Positions 36,331-46,477 are shown, counted from the stretch's first letter. The stretch: 64,000 nt of DNA from a methanotrophic endosymbiont of Bathymodiolus puteoserpentis (Logatchev) (GCF_900128525.1 NZ_FQTQ01000092.1:1-64000); one strand, 5' to 3'. Translations and numbers: made by a program. Notes: a model not told the origin generated them from the letters alone.

Positions 36331-37077
36331 ATGAATAAAATCAGACATACAATCCTATTAAGCGGCTTATTAAGCTTACCAATCTCAGGCTTTTCTGCTG
36401 AAGTCATCATACCCCCCGGATCGAATGCGCCTGCGAGCACAAATAATGTCTTTGGTGTATGGGGCTCTGTCACATTAAAAGGTGATTTCAAAGCGGTATC
36501 CCCTTCCCTAGACAAATTTCATTGGCAAATTATGAATCAAACGCGTACCCGAGATGATTCAGACCAAGGTACACGATTTACAGAAAATTTATTATTCACT
36601 CAAATCGGTTATCAACTAAATAAACATGCTTCGATTTGGCTGGGTTATGTACATGACTGGATTGCACCTTTAAATAAAACAACGCTTAATGAAAACCGTA
36701 TCTATCAGGATTTTGTCTGGAAACAGAGTTTCGGGGAATTTAATTTCACTAGTCGCACCCGTATGGATGAGCGCATGCATTTACGTACGGGGGGACCTAA
36801 CGCTTACCGACCACGACAATTGTTAAAAATCAGTCATGCCTTACCCTTTGCCGATGGCTTGAGTGCTTACATTGGGGATGAGGTGTTGTTTTACCTAAAT
36901 AAAAACCATTTTGGTAAACAAGGTTTTTCTGAAAATCGTATTTTTACAGGTTTAAGCTATCAAGCAAATCAGAAGGTAGGATTGAAATTAGGCTATATGG
37001 GGCAGTATGTAGACACTATTTCAGGCAGTAATTTATTTACGCACAATATACAAGCAGATATTAGCTATAAATTTTAA
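36331..37077 (+). CDS. DUF2490 outer-membrane beta-barrel protein
   Basis: 248 residues. A signal peptide ends near GFSAE, and the mature chain has alternating beta strands typical of the DUF2490 family (FGVWGSVTLKGDF, FTENLLFTQIGYQL, ENRIYQDFVW), closing with a C-terminal aromatic strand ending in F. The family is predicted to form small outer-membrane barrels of unknown function. It is transcribed divergently from the SulP/complex I-like operon, which suggests but does not prove a link. Confidence 0.85.
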   Translation: MNKIRHTILLSGLLSLPISGFSAEVIIPPGSNAPASTNNVFGVWGSVTLKGDFKAVSPSLDKFHWQIMNQTRTRDDSDQGTRFTENLLFTQIGYQLNKHASIWLGYVHDWIAPLNKTTLNENRIYQDFVWKQSFGEFNFTSRTRMDERMHLRTGGPNAYRPRQLLKISHALPFADGLSAYIGDEVLFYLNKNHFGKQGFSENRIFTGLSYQANQKVGLKLGYMGQYVDTISGSNLFTHNIQADISYKF

Positions 37078-37091
37078 TAAAACAATAATCC

Positions 37092-37142
37092 CCCTAAATG
37101 AGCTTGTTGAAAATAATGGACTATTTTCTGATTTATTTAGGG
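37092..37142 (+). terminator. Nested inverted repeat after the DUF2490 gene
   Basis: Outer arms CCCTAAAT (37092-37099) and ATTTAGGG (37135-37142) enclose inner arms GAAAATA (37109-37115) and TATTTTC (37122-37128). It lies 15 bases after the stop codon. The structure suits a 3' end hairpin, but no strong T run follows. Confidence 0.4.
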
Positions 37143-37342
37143 AATTATGATGCCACAATTTACTTATTACAAAAATAAAAACTCAAAAAAAGCCTACCCA
37201 TATTTTTTTTATTAATGTGCAAAGCAATCTTTTGGTTGACTTGAATTCCAGGCTGGTAATTCCTTTATCCGCACAAGCAACATTGAACAACTGTTATGCT
37301 ACCTAACGAATGAGATCATTTCAGCGGGAGTAAAAAGACAAG

Positions 37343-37378
37343 TTAGAAATCGGGAGTTTGCTTCATGTACCTTCCTTA
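37343..37378 (+). repeat. Dispersed repeat copy related to 19076-19112
   Basis: TTAGAAATCGGGAGTTTGCT and the following CATGTACCTTCCTTA match the right arm of the palindrome near 19.1 kb at about 30 of 36 positions. No inverted partner is evident beside this copy. Confidence 0.5.
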
Positions 37379-37408
37379 TCATCAAATATCTAGCTAACAC
37401 CCTGAAAA

Positions 37409-39487
37409 TTACGCATCATTAAATTCCTTCTTAAGCAAAACATATAATTTACTGGAAATAATTTCATGTTTATGTAAATCTTTGAGGGTATCTGCCTGAG
37501 TAATACTTAGCAAAGCTTTTGCGGATTGTGCATTCATCTCATCCACTAGGTCTTTGTTTGATTTGATTTCATCGGCCATTTGCTGCACGGTTTTACTTTG
37601 CAGATATTGATAAATATTTTCGACATTCTGAAAAGCTTTGGGGTCATCGAAGATTTCGATTAAGGGCGATTTTTTTATTAAAGCCAGATCATCAATTACT
37701 TTGCTAACCAGTTTGTATTGTGTCCGATAATAAAGATAAAGCTCTTGTGTTTCACTTAAATTACTAGATGACGAGAAAAAACGCTTGATAATAAGATTTA
37801 TTTTACCTACCCATGAATCTAAATATGTATTGAGTGATTCTAATTGAGGGCGATCCTGTTCAATCCGCTCTGTTTGTGTTTCTAAAATCAACAAATTCTT
37901 TTTGTATATATTCTCATTGATTTCGGCACGCCTAAAAATTTCTTTCAGTTCTCTTTTCTGTAGTGCCAAGGTATAAATACGCAACATATTTTCAACCACA
38001 TGGCTAGAGTCTTTATTTTTTTCATTACATTGCCGACAAATATTTTGGTATAAAGCTTGATGCTCTTCTGTCAAAGACTTGTACTGTGCTTCATTAATAT
38101 ATTGATGCTCAAAAAGCTCTTTAGTGCGAGCATTTAAACTTTGATAAATGAGCGCCTTACTTTTAAAGTAGCTCATTCTTTCATGAGGTAACAAAGTATC
38201 AATATTTAGCCAGTGTATTACCTTGCCAATCGTTGTCGCTTTAATAATCAAAGTAAAATAAATGCTACCGATAGTGATAGCAGTAATAAACTCTTTGATT
38301 GTAAATTCGTAATTCCAGTTAGGGAGGCTCAAATCATCAGGGATAAGCATAACCATAATAACGGCAATAGCACCCCGTAAACTGCCCCAAGAGAGTAGAT
38401 GTTGCCAGTTTACAGGAATATCTTCTTCCGATTGATTGAGATTCGCCATGCCTATTGAACAATAAACAGAAACTGCACGAGCAACGACAACAACTATAAT
38501 TGTGATCAAAATTGGCAGGATCGCAACATGTAGAGCAATGGAAAGGCTGGTAAACAACAAGCCCATTAGAATAAAAACGAGAGAGTTAGCGAGAAAAGCA
38601 AAATAAGACCAGAATTTTTCCATGTACTCTTCAACGCCAGCAGACATTTTATAACGCCCAAAATTCCCCATAACAATGGAAGAAACGAGTGTGGCAATAA
38701 TAGAAGAAATCTGAATATGATAGCTATTTATGACTAATTCCTCAGAAATAAGCTCCGCTAAAAGAAAGGTAAAATGGGCGACCAGTAAAGTCAAGGTAAT
38801 TTCAAGATGCTCATGGCCTTTCACCCATTCAATAAGCTTAGAAAATAAAAACCCCATCAATAAGCCAAAGAGCCCACCTCCCACAATCATGGTAAAGAAT
38901 GCAAAAATCCCTTGTAAAACAGTCGTTGTACCGTGAAAACCATGTAGCATAACTTCTAGGAAGACCAGAAAGATAGCAAAGGCAGTTCCGTCGTTAAATA
39001 GACTTTCGCCTTCAAATATCAAAGTTAAACGACGCGGAGCACCATACTCTTTAAATAAGGACAAAACGGCCACGGGATCCGTTGCAGAAATAATGGCACC
39101 AAAGAGCAAGGTAACTAGCAGCGGAATATCAAAACCCAGTAGCCCAAATGCCCAACGACCAACATAGCCAATAAAAAAAGTTGAAATCAGCAAGCCAACA
39201 ATAGCTAACATACTGATAGCAAATTTATTTTCTTGGATATTACGAATTTTCATATTGTAGGCCGACTCGAAAATTAGAATCGGTAGAAAAACGAAAAACA
39301 ACAGTTCCGGTGTTAGTTGAAAACTGGTAACAAAAGAAAATGCCTCTATATTAGCAAGCGGCACCAGCAAAGAGCCGCCAATAACAAGCAGGACAGTATA
39401 AGGAATACGCGTTTTCAGCGAAAGTATGTTGATTCCCAGAGAAAATAATATCAGGGTAAAAATGGATAAATATACATCGAGTGTCAT
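37409..39487 (-). CDS. NhaP-type cation/H+ antiporter with long cytoplasmic tail
   Basis: About 692 residues from the ATG at 39485-39487 (MTLDVYLS), where the first membrane helix begins. The frame is open to 39592, but that extension is polar and not family-like; the ribosome site is weak, so the start is uncertain. The first ~415 residues form 12 or so helices of the CPA1 Na+/H+ exchanger family, with FGAIISATDPVAVLSLFKE and FEGESLFNDGTA as hallmark segments. The last ~270 residues are a charged helical cytoplasmic domain, probably regulatory. It fits the Na+ handling suggested by the V-ATPase ring. Confidence 0.9.
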   Translation of the reverse strand: MTLDVYLSIFTLILFSLGINILSLKTRIPYTVLLVIGGSLLVPLANIEAFSFVTSFQLTPELLFFVFLPILIFESAYNMKIRNIQENKFAISMLAIVGLLISTFFIGYVGRWAFGLLGFDIPLLVTLLFGAIISATDPVAVLSLFKEYGAPRRLTLIFEGESLFNDGTAFAIFLVFLEVMLHGFHGTTTVLQGIFAFFTMIVGGGLFGLLMGFLFSKLIEWVKGHEHLEITLTLLVAHFTFLLAELISEELVINSYHIQISSIIATLVSSIVMGNFGRYKMSAGVEEYMEKFWSYFAFLANSLVFILMGLLFTSLSIALHVAILPILITIIVVVVARAVSVYCSIGMANLNQSEEDIPVNWQHLLSWGSLRGAIAVIMVMLIPDDLSLPNWNYEFTIKEFITAITIGSIYFTLIIKATTIGKVIHWLNIDTLLPHERMSYFKSKALIYQSLNARTKELFEHQYINEAQYKSLTEEHQALYQNICRQCNEKNKDSSHVVENMLRIYTLALQKRELKEIFRRAEINENIYKKNLLILETQTERIEQDRPQLESLNTYLDSWVGKINLIIKRFFSSSSNLSETQELYLYYRTQYKLVSKVIDDLALIKKSPLIEIFDDPKAFQNVENIYQYLQSKTVQQMADEIKSNKDLVDEMNAQSAKALLSITQADTLKDLHKHEIISSKLYVLLKKEFNDA

Positions 39488-39592
39488 ATTTTTTCTTATA
39501 TGGGTTATTTTATTACTTATCTGACCACTCATTAAGGATAGGTTCTCAATGAGCAGAGCCTGACCGATCTTTTGGGTATTATACACTTTCAC

Positions 39593-39963
39593 CTCTTAGC
39601 ATAGGAGCAGCGTCACACAAGCCCGACCTAATAATATAAGGCTGTAAAAATTTGGGCTTTGTCATATTTATCATAAACCTTTTTAGCGCTATGTGAAATA
39701 CAGTTAATAATGCAATATAAATTTTCAGCAATAGCTAGGTAGCATTGAAAACCAACCTTATCTATCCTAATTCCGTTCGTGCACTCATTATTTAACCAAA
39801 CAATATAATGTGCCTTACATCACATAATTAATAACTTTAAAATACCTAGTGTTTTAGTAGGTTTATAATCTATACGCTTCTCTTACAGTAAACTCTATGT
39901 TTGGTAAAAGAAGACAAATCTAACCCCTTATCCCTATAAATAAAGTAACAAGGAGTCTCATTT
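39593..39963. other. Intergenic region upstream of the globin gene
   Basis: About 370 bases between the divergent antiporter and globin genes. A TATAAT hexamer on the + strand near 39866 could be the -10 of the globin operon, without a clear -35. AAGGAG precedes the globin start at 39964. Nothing else is identified. Confidence 0.4.
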
Positions 39964-40524
39964 ATGGCGCATGATTTTGAACAACTGACACAGTATGCTA
40001 GGTCGTTCACGCACCTAACCTCAGAAGACGAGGCATTATTAAAGGAGGTGGGGGCAACCATCACCCCCCATTTAAAATCAATTACTGAAAGCTTTTATAT
40101 ACAGCTAGGCCTTATTCCGGAAACCCAACCTTTCCTAGAGGGCCGAGTGGATTCACTAAAAGCAATGCATACACAGTGGTTAGAAAGTTTATTTACCACA
40201 GAATTTAATGCCAGTTATACAGAGCATATGTATAAAGTGGGCAGTGTTCATGTACAAGTACAGCTACCTGTTGAATTTATGTCAGGCGGTATGACCTTAA
40301 TTAATGACCAATTGATCCCTTTAATCATTAATCTATTTGGTGAAGATACAGATAAGTGCGCAAAAATTTTATCCGCCATTAATTCTGCAACAGGCTTTTC
40401 TCTCTTAACAATGCAACAGTCTTACCAAGAAGCGAGCATCGCGGAAGAATTAGAAAAATTTTTGAAAATATCAGGCATGAGTCGAGTGTTATTCTCCAAT
40501 CTTGCTAAAGCTTATAACAACTAA
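39964..40524 (+). CDS. Single-domain sensor globin (protoglobin/GCS-type)
   Basis: 186 residues matching the heme domain of globin-coupled sensors and protoglobins. The HTQWLESLF segment is followed by the proximal-helix motif VGSVHVQVQLPVEF, with H96 as expected heme ligand. No signaling domain (MCP, GGDEF, kinase) is attached; the protein ends after the globin fold with a short helix. Likely role: binding of O2, NO or CO in the cytoplasm. It is followed 14 bases later by a roadblock/LC7 gene, so the output may pass through that partner. An AAGGAG site supports the start. Confidence 0.85.
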   Translation: MAHDFEQLTQYARSFTHLTSEDEALLKEVGATITPHLKSITESFYIQLGLIPETQPFLEGRVDSLKAMHTQWLESLFTTEFNASYTEHMYKVGSVHVQVQLPVEFMSGGMTLINDQLIPLIINLFGEDTDKCAKILSAINSATGFSLLTMQQSYQEASIAEELEKFLKISGMSRVLFSNLAKAYNN

Positions 40525-40538
40525 TAAAAGGAAAAATT

Positions 40539-40901
40539 ATGCGTTCAGATATGCTAACTTCAATTCTAAATGACTTAAATGGAACCTCTGCTGATATTGA
40601 AGCAACAGGCATTATTTCTACTGATGGTTTAATGATGGCATCTGCTTTACCTGCCAATTTAGACGAAGATCGAGTAGGTGCAATGAGTGCCGCTATGCTA
40701 TCTTTAGGTGATAGGACAGCACAAGAACTAGCACGCGGAACATTGGAGCAAGTGTTGATTAAAGGCGATAGAGGCTATGTTTTGATGACTCACGCTGGCG
40801 ATGAAGCGGTACTGACTGTTTTGGCCAAACCTAATGCTAAATTAGGCTTAATTTTTCTTGATGTAAAACGTGCTGCCTCTAGTATTTCAGAGGTTTTATA
40901 A
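40539..40901 (+). CDS. Roadblock/LC7 domain protein
   Basis: 120 residues forming one roadblock/LC7 fold, as in MglB and Rag-type GTPase regulators: GIISTDGLMMASALP, RVGAMSAAMLSLGDRTAQEL, EQVLIKGDRGYVLMTHAG. Such proteins form dimers that regulate small Ras-like GTPases or act as scaffolds. No GTPase gene lies next to it. AAGGA precedes the ATG, and the gene is co-transcribed with the sensor globin. It may relay gas or redox signals; this is inferred from pairing alone. Confidence 0.88.
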   Translation: MRSDMLTSILNDLNGTSADIEATGIISTDGLMMASALPANLDEDRVGAMSAAMLSLGDRTAQELARGTLEQVLIKGDRGYVLMTHAGDEAVLTVLAKPNAKLGLIFLDVKRAASSISEVL

Positions 40902-41232
40902 AAAATTCACCACAACTATGCAATTTTATATGGCAAATGAACTAGCCTGCATCACGCTAGTTCATTTGCCATCATAATAGAGGCTATTCAACTGCGCACA
41001 CAAGTCATTACCTCCAAGCTAACTCAACGCCCCTCTCTGCCACCTATTGTAAACTGATAGCTTGCAATACAAATTCCCTGCAAATCTGTAATTTTTCTTA
41101 TTTTTCACAACCTTTGTCATAGAAATCGCGTAGAATACGCTCCCTCTAAAGTCTTTAATATATAACTAATAGGACAATGCATTCGCTCTCTTGAGCAGGC
41201 AACTATTGGTCAGCTTCTATCTGGAATAAAAC
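40902..41232. other. Intergenic region with a 17-bp perfect hairpin before ybiT
   Basis: About 330 bases. It starts with the hairpin at 40930-40972 and ends with the ybiT leader. A TAGAAT hexamer near 41130 is a possible -10. Nothing else is visible. Confidence 0.4.
40930..40972 (+). terminator. 17-bp perfect inverted repeat after the roadblock gene
   Basis: ATGGCAAATGAACTAGC at 40930-40946 pairs without mismatch with 40956-40972 across a 9-base loop. It lies 29 bases after the stop codon. The stem is very stable, but no T run follows, so it may be an RNA-stabilising 3' hairpin or a protein-binding palindrome rather than a classic intrinsic terminator. Confidence 0.6.
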
Positions 41233-42828
41233 ATGCTCGCAACCGCAAACATCACTATGCAATTTGGTGCTAAACCACTTTTCGAAGACGTTTCTGTTAA
41301 ATTTAATAACGGCAACCGATATGGACTCATTGGCGCTAATGGCTGCGGAAAATCAACTTTTATGAAAATCTTAGGGGGAGACTTAGAGCCGTCTGCAGGT
41401 AATGTCTCTAAAGATCCACATGAACGCCTCGGTAAATTAAAACAAGATCAATTTGCCTACGAAGAGTTTACAGTATTAGACACGGTCATTATGGGGCACG
41501 AAGCATTATGGTCAGTAAAATCAGAACGTGATGCCATTTACGCTAATCCTGAAATGACTGAGGCTGATGGCATGCGTGCTGCTGATCTGGAATCTGAATT
41601 TGCAGAAATGGATGGTTATACAGCCGAAGCTCGTGCCGGTGAATTATTAGAAGGTGTAGGTATTCCAACTGAACAACATTACGGCCTTATGAGTGAAGTT
41701 GCTCCTGGATGGAAATTACGTGTATTGCTAGCACAAGCACTCTTTTCTGAGCCTGATATTTTACTACTTGATGAACCAACCAATAACCTCGACATCAATG
41801 CTATTCGCTGGTTAGAAGAGATATTAAATGCACGTAAATGCACAATGGTCATCATCTCTCATGACCGTCATTTTCTAAATAGCGTATGCACCCACATGGC
41901 TGACCTAGACTACGGTGAAATTCGCCTTTACCCTGGTAACTATGACGACTATATGACAGCGGCAACCTTAGTAACCGAACAACTTCAGTCTGAAAACGCT
42001 AAAAAGAAAGCACAAATTTCTGAGCTTAAAGCCTTCGTCAGTCGTTTCTCAGCTAATGCATCAAAATCTAAACAAGCAACATCACGCGCAAAACAGTTAG
42101 ATAAAATAAGCCTAGCGGAAATAAAACCTTCTAGTCGTCAAAATCCATTTATTCGCTTTGATCAATCTAAAAAATTGCATCGCCTAGCACTAGAATTAGA
42201 AGGTTTATGCAAAAGCTATGATGACAATGAGTTATTTAACAATTTCAATTTAATGGTTGAAGTAGGCGAACGCATTGCCATTATCGGCCCAAATGGTATT
42301 GGTAAAACCACCTTATTAAAATGCTTAGTAGGTGATATTCAACCGACCCAAGGCACTGTAAAATGGTCAGAAAATGCTGAAATAGGCTATTGCGCACAGG
42401 ACCATGCAGCCGACTTTAAAGATGACAAACTATTATTTGATTGGATGGAGCAATGGCGCCAACCTAGCGATGACGATCAAGTGATTCGTGGCACTCTGGG
42501 GCGTTTATTATTCACACAAGACGATATAGGCAAAAAAGTCAGTGTTCTTTCCGGTGGAGAAAAAGGCCGTATGATTTTTGGTAAATTAATGTTGCAACGC
42601 ACCAATATCATGCTATTAGACGAACCTACCAACCATCTTGATATGGAATCAATTGAGTCATTAAACCTAGCCTTAGAAAACTACCCTGGCACTTTAATTT
42701 TTGTTAGTCATGACCGTGAGTTCGTATCCTCATTAGCCACGCGCATTATTGAATTAACACCAAATGGTATTGTTGATTTCCACGGTACTTATGATGACTA
42801 TTTAAGTAGTCAAGGTGTTCAAAAATAA
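41233..42828 (+). CDS. ybiT: ABC-F family ATPase YbiT
   Basis: 531 residues, the same as E. coli YbiT (530). Two ABC domains: Walker [10 protein letters not shown] and GPNGIGKTT, Walker [13 protein letters not shown] and [12 protein letters not shown], signature LSGGEKGR in the second domain and a degenerate EVAPGWKLR in the first, as is usual in YbiT. The inter-domain linker is basic and helical. ABC-F proteins act on the ribosome E site; YbiT has no membrane partner. It stands alone with its own leader. Confidence 0.96.
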   Translation: MLATANITMQFGAKPLFEDVSVKFNNGNRYGLIGANGCGKSTFMKILGGDLEPSAGNVSKDPHERLGKLKQDQFAYEEFTVLDTVIMGHEALWSVKSERDAIYANPEMTEADGMRAADLESEFAEMDGYTAEARAGELLEGVGIPTEQHYGLMSEVAPGWKLRVLLAQALFSEPDILLLDEPTNNLDINAIRWLEEILNARKCTMVIISHDRHFLNSVCTHMADLDYGEIRLYPGNYDDYMTAATLVTEQLQSENAKKKAQISELKAFVSRFSANASKSKQATSRAKQLDKISLAEIKPSSRQNPFIRFDQSKKLHRLALELEGLCKSYDDNELFNNFNLMVEVGERIAIIGPNGIGKTTLLKCLVGDIQPTQGTVKWSENAEIGYCAQDHAADFKDDKLLFDWMEQWRQPSDDDQVIRGTLGRLLFTQDDIGKKVSVLSGGEKGRMIFGKLMLQRTNIMLLDEPTNHLDMESIESLNLALENYPGTLIFVSHDREFVSSLATRIIELTPNGIVDFHGTYDDYLSSQGVQK

Positions 42829-42844
42829 GTAAATAAAAGTTTTA

Positions 42845-42895
42845 GCCACAAGAAAGAGAAAAAATTTCAACAGAGAAAATTTTTATGTTTTTTGT
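42845..42895 (+). terminator. Long-stem hairpin downstream of ybiT
   Basis: AGCCACAA and the complementary TTGTGGCT enclose an inner AAAAATTT/AAATTTTT pairing, just after the ybiT stop. A short CTGTTCTTT follows. It is a probable transcription terminator with a large loop; confidence is moderate. Confidence 0.45.
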
Positions 42896-42976
42896 GGCTG
42901 TTCTTTAACAAGCTGAGCTAGAAGAATCATAGTTCTGGAACTGCTATTCATAACTTATAACGGCTCCTTAACTCTA

Positions 42977-43612
42977 TCAAATTGTCCATTGATCATTAAT
43001 AATGGCAATAAGCCACCAGCCCTTGTCTTGTCGTTTTTCAAACACCAGAATCAGGTTACGCCAATCCATCCCCTGAAATTTAGGTTCAAACCCCTTAAAG
43101 TGATATTCGACAAAAATTGAGTTAGGAAACACTTCTTGAATATTACTATAGCTATTACCTTGCCCTAACCTCTTATTAATGGCGATCAGTGGTGCAGAAG
43201 TATAGTCGGCAGCATATACAAACGTTTTAAAGTAATCCACAATACTCATTTTGATTGGTTGTCCACTACCATCATAGTTACCCCAGATTATCACAGGATT
43301 GGAGCGCCATATTTTGGCAAGCTCCCCTTCTTTCACTATAACGCGATTGACCGAAACATGCCCATAAGGTGAAAAGCTCAGTCCTTTTGTAGGGTGCACA
43401 TATTTAGCCAATTTATCAAGCTTTCGGTCTCTAATCAAAAGGATAAGCTTATTGGCAAATCCTACTATTTCCGCCCTAGTTGACCTCAGATTAGTTACTT
43501 CTAAAGAAACGGGTGAACAGGAAATCAAAGTGACCGAGATTAAAAGGTGCAGAATGAAAGCTTGATGTTTTCTGGTCAAATGACTGGCTACTGCGCTAAC
43601 AACTAAAAGCAT
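42977..43612 (-). CDS. Putative lipoprotein of unknown function
   Basis: 211 residues from the ATG at 43610-43612, whose A is shared with the TAA stop of the upstream amidase gene (TAATG), so translation is coupled; AAGAG lies just upstream. The N-terminus has a long signal with lipobox LISC (Cys near residue 32), which suggests membrane anchoring. The mature domain resembles small alpha+beta proteins (KYVHPTKGLSFSPYG, WWLIAIINDQWTI), but I recognise no named family. Pairing with an amidase suggests a role in the cell wall. Confidence 0.7.
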   Translation of the reverse strand: MLLVVSAVASHLTRKHQAFILHLLISVTLISCSPVSLEVTNLRSTRAEIVGFANKLILLIRDRKLDKLAKYVHPTKGLSFSPYGHVSVNRVIVKEGELAKIWRSNPVIIWGNYDGSGQPIKMSIVDYFKTFVYAADYTSAPLIAINKRLGQGNSYSNIQEVFPNSIFVEYHFKGFEPKFQGMDWRNLILVFEKRQDKGWWLIAIINDQWTI

Positions 43613-44439
43613 TACGCTCTTTTTAAGTAGCGCATATGTACCCATCCTTGTAGGTCCATTTCTTCACCAACCGAATCAAAAACATCTACAAAGCGCCAGC
43701 TTTCCTGAGCCTCTAAAATAACTACCTTTGTGCCTTTAGGTAAACCATTGGGTATAAGTTTCTCATAACGAGCGCTAGGTCCAGATCTGATATTTAACGT
43801 TTCAGTTGTAATAAAACTCATATCATCTTCATTTTCGCTACGACCTAAAATATGGGCCCGAAAATTCTCCATAGGGAAAGCGGGGCCAGGATCTGTCTTT
43901 CTTTTAGGTGCAATATCATCATGACCAACAATATCGAGAAGGTTGTATTTTTGCACAAGTGTAGCCGACACCATTAAGGCTGTTTCCAGTTGTTCCTTTG
44001 TATACGCATGCCACCCTGATTCTGATATTTCATGTTTATGCTGAGCAACGATCACATCTTCATCAGGAATTTCTTCGCCAAACCAAGTCACCCACTTATT
44101 ACCTTGACGTTTCAGCTTCCCCGCATTATCCAATTCAATCCCAAGCGAATAACTATTAAGTCCAGCTCTTCCATTCCATTGACTTAATCCGGCATGCCAT
44201 GCTTTTTTATTAAATGAAACAAGCTGAACAATACTTCCATCTCTACCAATAATCAAATGAGCTGAAGCTTTTGCAGTTGGATCCGTCAACCATTTTTCAC
44301 TGGATTGCATACTTCTCCCAGCAGTAAAGTGAATAACAAGGTATTCAGGTATGACTATTTTTCCTGCACAATTCGGGCTTGGCGCATAACGTATTTGATT
44401 GTTTTGATTATCAAATAAAAAATGTTTCTTGATTTTCAT
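43612..44439 (-). CDS. N-acetylmuramoyl-L-alanine amidase (Amidase_2) with C-terminal SH3 domain
   Basis: 275 residues from the ATG at 44437-44439 (MKIKKHFLFD), preceded by AAAGGA. The frame extends to 44499, but that part is not family-like. The Amidase_2/AmpD-like domain (about 25-195) keeps the zinc ligands: H37 in LVIHFTAG, and His and Asp in the VGHDDIAPKRKTDPG stretch. A bacterial SH3 domain (about 205-275, ETLNIRSGPSARYEKL) follows. There is no signal peptide, so it is either cytoplasmic (AmpD-like recycling) or exported by another route, as for phage or toxin-type amidases. Confidence 0.88.
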   Translation of the reverse strand: MKIKKHFLFDNQNNQIRYAPSPNCAGKIVIPEYLVIHFTAGRSMQSSEKWLTDPTAKASAHLIIGRDGSIVQLVSFNKKAWHAGLSQWNGRAGLNSYSLGIELDNAGKLKRQGNKWVTWFGEEIPDEDVIVAQHKHEISESGWHAYTKEQLETALMVSATLVQKYNLLDIVGHDDIAPKRKTDPGPAFPMENFRAHILGRSENEDDMSFITTETLNIRSGPSARYEKLIPNGLPKGTKVVILEAQESWRFVDVFDSVGEEMDLQGWVHMRYLKRA

Positions 44440-44734
44440 AGTACACATTCCTTTTGATTTATTTAGGTGCAACTTAAATGTTCCCCCCCTCCAAAACACA
44501 TCAAATTACTTTTTAGATATAAGCTTCTTACACCAAAAGCACTAGTATTATAAGTGATACGAATATTTTAAGAATTTAGCAAAGGCAGATAATGAATACG
44601 GGATAGCAGTCTAGGCTTAAAACCAGGTTTAACTATATCTCTGAGTGCACGAGAGACCTTTAGCCTAACTTTACCAGCTGCCTAAAGGCCTGCGCTCCAT
44701 TATGTCATTCTTATTTCATAAGCATTTCTTAACA

Positions 44735-44762
44735 ATAGTGGGCTGAAGCCCGCCCTACTACT
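44735..44762. repeat. REP-like palindrome
   Basis: AGTGGGCTGAAGCCCGCCCTAC forms a GGGCT/AGCCC stem with a short loop. It lies just downstream of the amtB stop at 44778 and resembles common intergenic REP-type elements. It could also help end the glnK-amtB transcript. Confidence 0.45.
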
Positions 44763-44777
44763 TGCAATTTTCTTAAC

Positions 44778-46076
44778 TTATAAATTATGGTACCCCGTTT
44801 CCTCATGCAAGATAATATCAAGACCTTGCACCTCTTCATCTTCAGAAACACGTAAGCCCATAACTTTATCCAGCACCTTTAAAATAACATAACTAAACAA
44901 AGCACTCCAAACAGCAACAACCACAACCGCTAAAGTTTGTACGCCAACTTGATAAAGCATCGTTGCTTCACCTAAACCGACTCCCCCCATACTTTTTGCC
45001 GCAAACACACCCGTTAAAATTGAGCCTACAACACCACCAACACCATGTACAGGAAATACATCTAAAGAATCATCTATTTTAAAACGGCGCTTAATAATTT
45101 GTACTGCATAAAAACATACAATACCTGATGTTACGCCAATAACAAGAGCCCCTGCAGGACCAACAAACCCTGATGCAGGCGTAATCGTACCCAAACCGGC
45201 AACCATGCCAGTGACAATACCTAATACGCTTGGCTTACCAAAACGTAACCATTCAATAACCATCCAGGTTAACGCCCCTGCAGATGCACTAATATGAGTT
45301 GCCAGCATAGCCATGCCTGCCGAGCCGTCAGCAGCCAAGGCGCTACCTGCATTAAAACCAAACCAACCCACCCAAAGCATTCCAGCACCCGTGACAACCA
45401 TAGGCATATTATGTGGCGGCATTGCGGTAGTAGGAAAACCTTTTCTACTACCTAAGACTAGCGCAGTCACTAAAGCAGAAATACCTGCTGTAACATGGAT
45501 CACAATCCCACCAGCAAAATCTTTAACACCTAACTCAGCTAACCAACCATCCCCCCAAACCCAATGACAAACCGGTACATACACCAATAATGCCCAAAAA
45601 CCACTAAAGGTCAACATAGACGAGAATTTCATTCGCTCAGCAAAACCACCCACAATTAAAGCAGGGGTAATAATAGCAAAAGTCATCTGAAACATAAAAA
45701 AGACAGACTCGGGAATATCTCCAGTTAAACTGCCTGCCCCGATATTAGGCATAAAAACTTTTTCTAAGCCGCCAATAAAGGACTGCGCTACGCCACCGTC
45801 AGTAAAAATAAGACTATACATGCCTGCTAACCACATAATAGAAATCAAGCAAGTAATAGCAAAGCATTGCATCAATACGGATAATACGTTTTTACTACGC
45901 ACTAACCCTGCATAAAATAGCGACAACCCCGGCAAAGTCATAAACAAAACTAAGGCTGTAGATGTCAAAATCCATGCCGTATTGGCTTGATTAAGCTCTG
46001 TAGCCATTGCAATACTAGGCAATAAAGCCAAACCAACAAATAAAACAATTTTTTTATTTTGTAAAAAATTTATCAT
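44778..46076 (-). CDS. amtB: Ammonium transporter, second copy
   Basis: 432 residues with an N-terminal signal-like helix and 11 membrane helices of the AmtB/Rh family. The DFAGGIVIHVTAGISALV segment holds one of the twin pore histidines, and FPVHGVGGVVGSILTGVF the other. FAITCLISIMWLAGMYS is the first hallmark. It is paired with an upstream glnK separated by 10 bases, the classical arrangement in which GlnK blocks the pore under high nitrogen. The paralogue at 46575 has a different N-terminus without the signal-like stretch. Confidence 0.95.
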   Translation of the reverse strand: MINFLQNKKIVLFVGLALLPSIAMATELNQANTAWILTSTALVLFMTLPGLSLFYAGLVRSKNVLSVLMQCFAITCLISIMWLAGMYSLIFTDGGVAQSFIGGLEKVFMPNIGAGSLTGDIPESVFFMFQMTFAIITPALIVGGFAERMKFSSMLTFSGFWALLVYVPVCHWVWGDGWLAELGVKDFAGGIVIHVTAGISALVTALVLGSRKGFPTTAMPPHNMPMVVTGAGMLWVGWFGFNAGSALAADGSAGMAMLATHISASAGALTWMVIEWLRFGKPSVLGIVTGMVAGLGTITPASGFVGPAGALVIGVTSGIVCFYAVQIIKRRFKIDDSLDVFPVHGVGGVVGSILTGVFAAKSMGGVGLGEATMLYQVGVQTLAVVVVAVWSALFSYVILKVLDKVMGLRVSEDEEVQGLDIILHEETGYHNL

Positions 46077-46086
46077 AAGAACTCAA

Positions 46087-46461
<375 letters not shown>

Positions 46462-46477
46462 CTATTCTACACAAAAA

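Larger units (their letters stand above)
37078..37408. other. Convergent intergenic region with nested hairpins
   Basis: About 330 bases between the ends of the DUF2490 and antiporter genes. It holds the nested hairpin at 37092-37142 (CCCTAAAT/ATTTAGGG around GAAAATA/TATTTTC), a likely transcription end. It also holds one arm of the dispersed repeat at 37343-37378. No gene is visible. Confidence 0.5.
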
